Below, in pieces: positions 59,510 to 64,000 of a stretch of DNA of 64,000 bases; within the stretch, counting starts at the first letter, position 1; each line of letters starts with the position of its first letter. Location: contig JACDEU010000001.1 in NCBI GenBank assembly GCA_013816245.1, positions 1 to 64,000 on the forward strand, read 5' to 3'. The notes under the pieces are model-generated. The model was not told the origin of the DNA. It searched no databases and saw only the letters and a list, made by a program, of their open reading frames with translations. A program made the translations under genes and the position numbers. The DNA is from Actinomycetota bacterium (GTDB taxonomy: Bacteria > Actinomycetota > Thermoleophilia > Gaiellales > Gaiellaceae).

Positions 59510-60480
59510 CGATCCGCCAGGCCACCGAGAAAGACCGCGTGGTTGTGCGCGGGCTCTGGGAGGAGTTCGAACAGGAGCTCGGCGGTCCGGCATATCTGCT
59601 CGAGACCTGGGACGAGGCCTGGCCGGATCTCCTGGAGACGGTGCGCAAGGGGATTGGCCTGCTCGCCGTAGAGGAGGGAGAGCCCGTCGGGTTCATCTTC
59701 TGCGTACTCGGCGACCGTGGGCGCAAGACGGCGCACATCACCGACTTCTACGTTCGCCCGGAGGCGCGGAACAAGGGAATCGGTCGCGCACTCCTCACCG
59801 AGATCCTCGAGTCGGCGCGCGAGCGAGGGCTCGACCACGTCAGCCTGGAGGTGCTGCTCCGAAATACCGACGCGCGCAGGCTCTACGAGCGTCTCGGCTT
59901 CACTGCGGTCGACCTCTTCATGGCCGTCCCTGTGAATGTGCTTGCCGAACAGCTCGGCAGCGAGGATCCTCCCGACTCGTTCGGCTCGCTCCACGTGCAG
60001 ACCGACGACGAGGCGGGGGTGGAGCGTGCGGTCACCCAGTTCATGCCGCGCATCGGGCGCTCGGCCTTCTCGGAGGTGACCGCGTCGACGAACGGCTGGG
60101 TGACAGTGGTGGACGAGCTCTGCGACCACGATCGCAGCGCGCAGCGGCGGCTCGGGACCGAGTTGTCGGAGCGCATGGGAGTTCCGGTCGTCGCACTTGC
60201 GCTCGAGGAAGAAGCGGTGGTGCGGTTCCTGCTCTTCGAGCGCGGACGGATGGTCGACGAGTACCTCTCGGTGCCGACGTACTACGGCGAGCTAAACAAG
60301 GCCGACGAGCTGGCGCTCTCTGCGAACCCGACACTCGCGTCGCGCCTCACCGGAGCGGACCCTGCGCGGGTGCGCGCCGTTGCGCGTACCGCTTCGACTC
60401 CGGCCGAGCTCCCGCCTGCGCGCGAGCTGTTGGGTCAGATTGCCGACGTGCTCGGTCTCGAAGCTAGGATCGACCGATGA
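59506..60480 (+). CDS. GNAT family N-acetyltransferase with C-terminal extension
   Basis: 324 residues. The first 145 or so form a GNAT domain, with ITDFYVRPEARNKGIGRALL holding the acetyl-CoA loop (RxxGxG type) and NTDARRLYERLGFT the final strand. The next 180 residues are a separate domain (GVERAVTQFMPRIGRSAFSE; VALALEEEAVVRFLLFERGR) that was not recognised. It overlaps the glycosylase gene and the next gene by 4 bases each. Substrate is unknown. Confidence 0.83.
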   Translation: MTIRQATEKDRVVVRGLWEEFEQELGGPAYLLETWDEAWPDLLETVRKGIGLLAVEEGEPVGFIFCVLGDRGRKTAHITDFYVRPEARNKGIGRALLTEILESARERGLDHVSLEVLLRNTDARRLYERLGFTAVDLFMAVPVNVLAEQLGSEDPPDSFGSLHVQTDDEAGVERAVTQFMPRIGRSAFSEVTASTNGWVTVVDELCDHDRSAQRRLGTELSERMGVPVVALALEEEAVVRFLLFERGRMVDEYLSVPTYYGELNKADELALSANPTLASRLTGADPARVRAVARTASTPAELPPARELLGQIADVLGLEARIDR

Positions 60481-61052
60481 TCACGCTCTACGACGCCGAC
60501 CGCTGCCCGTACTGCGCGCGGGTTCGCATCGTGCTCGCGGAAAAGGGAATCGAGCACGAGACCGTAGAGGTGAATCTTGACGACCGGCCGGCGTGGATCT
60601 ACGAGAAGAACCCACTCGGCCGCGTGCCTGTGCTGGAAGAGGACACGTTCCTGCTCGCGGAATCTGCCGTGATCGACGAGTACCTCGACGACCGCTATCC
60701 TGAGCCACCGCTTTGGCCCGCGGATCCCGCCGAGCGCGGGCTCGGCCGCATGCTCGTTTTCCGCTTCGACGAACTTTCGCGGCCGTATTACGCGCTTCGG
60801 CGCGGCGACGACGGCGCGGCTGATCGGCTCGACGTCGTGCTGGGGGAACTCGATGCGCGTCTACAGGGCCAGCCGTTCCTGAGTGGGCGCGAGTTCGGGC
60901 TTGCCGATATCGCATACGTGCCGTGGATCCTGCGCGCTCGCGATCGGCTCGACGTCGATCTGAGTGGTTTCTCCGCTTTGTCGGAGTGGGTCGCAAGGCT
61001 CGAGGAGCGGCCGTCGATCGCAGCCGAGCTCGACGTCGTCGCGTCCTTGTGA
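60477..61052 (+). CDS. Glutathione S-transferase-like protein
   Basis: 191 residues. The thioredoxin-fold N-terminus has a CPYC pair (DADRCPYCARVRIVLAEKGI) and the cis-Pro in NPLGRVPVLEED, then AESAVIDEYLDDRYP. The helical C-terminal domain ends in EERPSIAAEL. A CPYC pair instead of a lone Ser/Tyr makes it glutaredoxin-like. Actinobacteria usually use mycothiol, so the natural thiol may differ. It is coupled by 4-base overlaps on both sides. Confidence 0.86.
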   Translation: MITLYDADRCPYCARVRIVLAEKGIEHETVEVNLDDRPAWIYEKNPLGRVPVLEEDTFLLAESAVIDEYLDDRYPEPPLWPADPAERGLGRMLVFRFDELSRPYYALRRGDDGAADRLDVVLGELDARLQGQPFLSGREFGLADIAYVPWILRARDRLDVDLSGFSALSEWVARLEERPSIAAELDVVASL

Positions 61053-61696
61053 AGGTTCTCCTGCTGCATGCCTTCCCGCTCGACGAGCGGATGTGGGAGG
61101 CCCAGCGTCCGGCGCTCGACGGTCATGAAGTGATTGCACCGCGCCTGTATGGACGTGGCAAGACGATGGACGGCTGGGCGCAGTCGATCGCGGCCGAAAC
61201 GGACGGCGAGCTCGCCGTCGTCGGCGCGTCGATGGGCGGCTACTGCGCGCTCGCGCTGGCGCGGCTTGCTCCCGAGCGGGTGGGTGGTCTGCTGCTCCTA
61301 GGTGCGCGCCCGGATGCCGACTCGGCCGAACGCCGGGCCGGGCGCGCGGACACCATCGACCTGATCCGGGCCGAAGGAGCAGACGGGTTGTGGCGGATGA
61401 TGCTCCCGAAGGTGTTTCACGACGAGGCTGCGGCGGACGAACGACTGCTGTATCGAGATGCCGACGGGCTCGTCGGTGCAGTCGAGGCAATCCGCGATCG
61501 TGAAGACTCGACCGACGTGGCACGCTCCTTTTCCGGACCGCTGCGGTTCGCCGTCGGTGAGTTCGATCCGTTCGTCTCCGCGAGCGAGCTCGGAGGCTTC
61601 GATGCGCTGGAGCTCGGCGACGCCGGACATCTGGCGAACATCGAACGGCCCAAGGAGTTCAACGAGCTCCTGGGCGAGTTCCTCCAACGTGTCTGA
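61049..61696 (+). CDS. Alpha/beta hydrolase
   Basis: 215 residues from GTG 61049. The oxyanion region is LLLHAFPLDERMWEAQ, the nucleophile elbow is VGASMGGYCAL (Ser), the acid is probably Asp in VGEFDPFVS, and the His is in GDAGHLANIERP. It is short, with a small cap. Esterase or thioesterase activity is likely; the substrate is not indicated. The GTG overlaps the upstream stop and its end overlaps the rhodanese gene by 8 bases. Confidence 0.85.
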   Translation: MKVLLLHAFPLDERMWEAQRPALDGHEVIAPRLYGRGKTMDGWAQSIAAETDGELAVVGASMGGYCALALARLAPERVGGLLLLGARPDADSAERRAGRADTIDLIRAEGADGLWRMMLPKVFHDEAAADERLLYRDADGLVGAVEAIRDREDSTDVARSFSGPLRFAVGEFDPFVSASELGGFDALELGDAGHLANIERPKEFNELLGEFLQRV

Positions 61697-62474
61697 GCTC
61701 CCGTCCATCGTCGACGTCGCCTGGCTCGAGACCGAGCTCGGAGCCCAGGATCTCTTCCTCGGCGACGTGCGCGGCCCGAACGCGCACGCGCGCGGCCACA
61801 TCCCTGGCTCGCGGCCGCTCGTGCTCGGATCGCCGCCGCCGATGAGCGACCCGGAGATGCTGAAGGCGCTTGCGCCCGAGGTCGGTCTCAGGCTTCGCCG
61901 CCATGGAGTCACGGGTGGCGAACGGCTCGTGCTCTATGACCGCGGCGACGGCGTCGGCGCAATGCCTGCCGCCCAGATGGCGGAGCTCGCCGGTCATCCG
62001 CGCGTCGCCGTACTACTGGGCGGCGTTGCGGCGTGGCCGCGTGAGCTGGAGGTAGGCCAGGTGGAGCTGCACCCGGTGAAGGCGACGTTCGAGCCGCGGT
62101 TCGACGCGATCCCGACGCGCGACGAGCTTTCGGGCAGGCTGGGGGACGAGACTTTGCTGATCCTCGACGTGCGCTCGGAAGAAGAGTTCAGAGGAAAGCA
62201 AGGGTATCCCTGCGATCCGCGGCAGGGGCGGATTCCCGGCGCACGTCACTTGCCGGTGGAGGAGTTGTTCGCCGCGCCAGGGCAGCCATTGCCGCCCGAT
62301 CAGATCCGCGTGCGGGTCGGCGACCCGAACGACATCGTCGCCTACTGCCACTCAGGCTCGCGTTCCTCGCTCGCGACGTTCGCGCTCCGCACAGCCGGCT
62401 ACCGGGCTCGCAACTACGCAGGCTCCTGGCACGAGTGGTCGCGCCACGACGACCTGCCGCTCGAACGAGGCTAG
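61689..62474 (+). CDS. Thiosulfate/3-mercaptopyruvate sulfurtransferase (two rhodanese domains)
   Basis: 261 residues from GTG 61689. An inactive N-terminal rhodanese domain (FLGDVRGPNAHARGHIPGSR) is followed by a catalytic one with LILDVRSEEEFRG, GRIPGARHLPVEEL and the active Cys in VAYCHSGSRSS. It moves sulfane sulfur from thiosulfate or mercaptopyruvate to a thiol or cyanide. It closes the five-gene coupled set starting at the glycosylase and converges with the amidotransferase gene, with a 4-base overlap. Confidence 0.9.
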   Translation: MSELPSIVDVAWLETELGAQDLFLGDVRGPNAHARGHIPGSRPLVLGSPPPMSDPEMLKALAPEVGLRLRRHGVTGGERLVLYDRGDGVGAMPAAQMAELAGHPRVAVLLGGVAAWPRELEVGQVELHPVKATFEPRFDAIPTRDELSGRLGDETLLILDVRSEEEFRGKQGYPCDPRQGRIPGARHLPVEELFAAPGQPLPPDQIRVRVGDPNDIVAYCHSGSRSSLATFALRTAGYRARNYAGSWHEWSRHDDLPLERG

Positions 62475-63211
62475 TCCCGAACGGCTGGGGTCAGACCCTG
62501 GCGGTTTGGGCTAGGTCGGGCGGCGATGCGCTCGGCCGCTTCGACGAAGCCTGCGCACACGTCCCGGCCGAGCTCGTTCCACTCTTCGATCCGTTGCCGG
62601 GTCTCAGTGAGCAACGCGTCTTTGTCGACGGGGAGGTCGTCCTCCTCTTCGATCCAGTTCTCCACCTGGGCAAGCGTCACTTCCGGATGAAACTGGACGC
62701 CCCACGCGTTCTCGCCGAGTCGGAACGCCTGCGTACAGACGCGATTCCGCGCGAGCTCGACTCCGCCCGCGGGGATGCCGTGGTCGTAGTAGTGCCACTG
62801 GAAGGCGTCGAAGGTCTGCGGTAGGCGGCCCAGCACCGGATCCTCCACGCCTGCGCTTGTGAGCTCGACCGGATACCAGCCGATCTCGAAGTCGCTCGCG
62901 GGCTGAACCGTCGCATGTGCTGCCTTCGCGAGCAGTTGCGCGCCGAGGCAGATCCCGAGCACGGGCAGGTGTAGGTCGAGCAACCGCTGCAGGAAGAAGC
63001 CTTCGTCCCGCAGCCACGGATGGTGGCGATCCTGGTCGGCGTGCATCGCGCCGCCGAAGACCAGCACCGCGCCGTACGCGTCGACTGGTTTTGGCGGGGG
63101 AGTCCCCCACGCGAGGCTCCACTCCTCGATTCCATGACCTCGCTCGTGCACGACGTCCCCGAATACACCTGAACGAACGCTTTCGCCGTGGATGATCGCC
63201 AGAACATCCAT
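62471..63211 (-). CDS. Class I glutamine amidotransferase (GMP synthase-like)
   Basis: 246 residues. The nucleophile is Cys in LGICLGAQLLAKA, with the His/Glu pair in GVQFHPEVT. The N-terminus VLAIIHGESVRSGVF and the AYGAVLVFGGAMHADQD segment are typical of stand-alone class I amidotransferases of unknown synthase partner. It may hydrolyse gamma-glutamyl compounds. Its ATG shares one base with the stop of the DUF72 gene, so the two form an operon. Confidence 0.9.
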   Translation of the reverse strand: MDVLAIIHGESVRSGVFGDVVHERGHGIEEWSLAWGTPPPKPVDAYGAVLVFGGAMHADQDRHHPWLRDEGFFLQRLLDLHLPVLGICLGAQLLAKAAHATVQPASDFEIGWYPVELTSAGVEDPVLGRLPQTFDAFQWHYYDHGIPAGGVELARNRVCTQAFRLGENAWGVQFHPEVTLAQVENWIEEEDDLPVDKDALLTETRQRIEEWNELGRDVCAGFVEAAERIAARPSPNRQGLTPAVRD

Positions 63212-64000
63212 CAGCTCTTCGAGCTCACCGGCACCTTCGCCTCTTGCAGGAGACGCTGTAGTTGCTTCGCGTTTGCGGCGGCCTGCGCCATTCTCCCACC
63301 GTGTCCGTCAGGGCTCGTCGCGTTGTTGTTGAAGAACGCGTAGGCCTGCTCTGCCTCGCCGGACAGTTCGCGCAGCGTCGGCACCCATTCCTGCAGCTCT
63401 TCGTCGGAGTACAGATAGTCGAAACGCTCGGCGGCGCTGCCGCCCCGCTTGTTCCACGTCGACGCGTTCCGCCCGTGAAAGCGGATGTATGCGGTCGGGC
63501 TCGTCAGCGCGGGGATGGTCGGGATCAGATTCTTCGCTCCGTCGATGCGTGGTGCATCGACGATCACATTGCTCGCGCCCAGCTCTTCGAGGAACCGGAA
63601 GGTTTCGTCGCGGTGCTCGTCGCCGAGCCAGCTCGCATGCCTGAACTCGATGAGCAACTCGTCGTCACCGAGCTGCTCGCGTGCCCACTGGAGGTAGTCG
63701 AGCGAAGGATCCTTGTAGACGACGTATGACGGGAACTGGAAGAGAATCCCGCCGAGCTTCCCGGCGGCTCGCAACGGCTCGAGCGCAGCAAGGAAGCGCC
63801 TGAAGACCTCGCCGCGAAACTCCCGCGAGGGCCGCTCGACGCGGCCACGCTCGTCCACCGGCGCCTCGTCGCGCAGATCGGGCGGGAGCGACTCCACCTT
63901 GACCGGGTGCCGTGTCATCAAGCCGAAAGCTTTGACGTGCATGACGAAGCCGTCAGGCGTGCGCTCGGCCCAGCGCTGCACCATCTCCTCGCCCGGCAGG
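63211..64000 (-). CDS. DUF72 (YecE-like) protein, N-terminus cut by window edge
   Basis: About 262 residues are visible; the frame is open to base 64000 and the start lies outside. The TIM-barrel-like DUF72 pattern is seen: FVMHVKAFGLMTRHP, AAGKLGGILFQFPSYVVY, IEFRHASWLGDEHR and AYIRFHGRNASTWNK, then AYAFFNNNATSPDGHGGRMAQANA-like sequence near the end. The family is widespread and has no established biochemical function. It precedes the amidotransferase gene. Confidence 0.9.
   Translation of the reverse strand, partial: LPGEEMVQRWAERTPDGFVMHVKAFGLMTRHPVKVESLPPDLRDEAPVDERGRVERPSREFRGEVFRRFLAALEPLRAAGKLGGILFQFPSYVVYKDPSLDYLQWAREQLGDDELLIEFRHASWLGDEHRDETFRFLEELGASNVIVDAPRIDGAKNLIPTIPALTSPTAYIRFHGRNASTWNKRGGSAAERFDYLYSDEELQEWVPTLRELSGEAEQAYAFFNNNATSPDGHGGRMAQAAANAKQLQRLLQEAKVPVSSKS

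Noticed and set aside
1-64000. tRNA, rRNA, CRISPR arrays, riboswitches
   Set aside because: No cloverleaf, rRNA-like stretch, regularly spaced repeat or recognisable aptamer was found in the gaps between genes.

Overview
This 64 kb window comes from a high-GC actinobacterial chromosome. The closest general fit is a deep-branching lineage such as Thermoleophilia (Gaiellales/Solirubrobacterales-like), but that placement is inference: it rests on high GC, many GTG/TTG starts, long runs of overlapping genes, a DUF6458 protein, and a sulfite-oxidase-like/flavoreductase/zinc-ribbon trio. No rRNA, tRNA, CRISPR array, transposase, integrase or phage gene was seen.

Layout. 1-2980: the end of a peptide ABC transporter operon (permease, two ATPases) with a strongly structured 184 bp gap between the ATPase genes. 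2907-6894: a DnaQ exonuclease/GIY-YIG nuclease fusion divergent from a two-gene cation/proton antiporter (khtU-like, frameshifted, and khtT-like) across a perfect LexA-box match, then an NlpC/P60 hydrolase. 7009-12932: a complete second peptide ABC transporter (lipoprotein, C permease, B permease, D, F). 13.0-18.1 kb: a signalling block with two small LuxR-type proteins, a membrane HD-GYP protein, a large ATP-dependent LuxR (LAL/MalT-type) regulator, a possible 27-residue peptide gene and DnaA-box-like repeats; its central part looks less GC-rich than its surroundings. 18.3-35.3 kb: housekeeping and mixed genes, including adenosine deaminase, cupin (frameshifted), a PimA-like glycosyltransferase with a flippase-like membrane protein, glycerate kinase, exonuclease VII (xseAB), a UbiA-like protein with a MenG-like methyltransferase, a dienoyl-CoA-reductase-like SDR (frameshifted), proline dehydrogenase with a class III aminotransferase, FabL-type enoyl reductase, and a decayed secreted-protein gene.

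35.3-43.9 kb: an aromatic amino acid catabolic neighbourhood with 4-hydroxyphenylpyruvate dioxygenase, homogentisate dioxygenase and a fumarylacetoacetase-family hydrolase, so most of the tyrosine-to-fumarate route is present, interspersed with a cation diffusion facilitator, a MerR regulator, a SolA-like amine oxidase and an isochorismatase-like hydrolase. 43.9-55.8 kb: a self-contained starch/maltodextrin operon: divergent LacI repressor, MalE-, MalF- and MalG-like proteins, a cytoplasmic GH13, a MalK/MsmX ATPase, a GH15 glucoamylase and a secreted GH13 amylase. An exported enzyme would cut starch, the transporter would import the dextrins, and two cytoplasmic hydrolases would finish them.

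55.9-64.0 kb: the sulfite-oxidase-like/flavoreductase/zinc-ribbon trio, a membrane acyl desaturase, then five tightly overlapping genes (AlkA-like glycosylase, acetyltransferase, glutathione-transferase-like, alpha/beta hydrolase, rhodanese), a class I glutamine amidotransferase and a DUF72 protein cut by the window edge.

Four genes (khtU-like, cupin, SDR, and the remnant at 34.5-35.3 kb) are broken by frame changes. Whether these are real mutations or assembly indels cannot be decided from the sequence alone.
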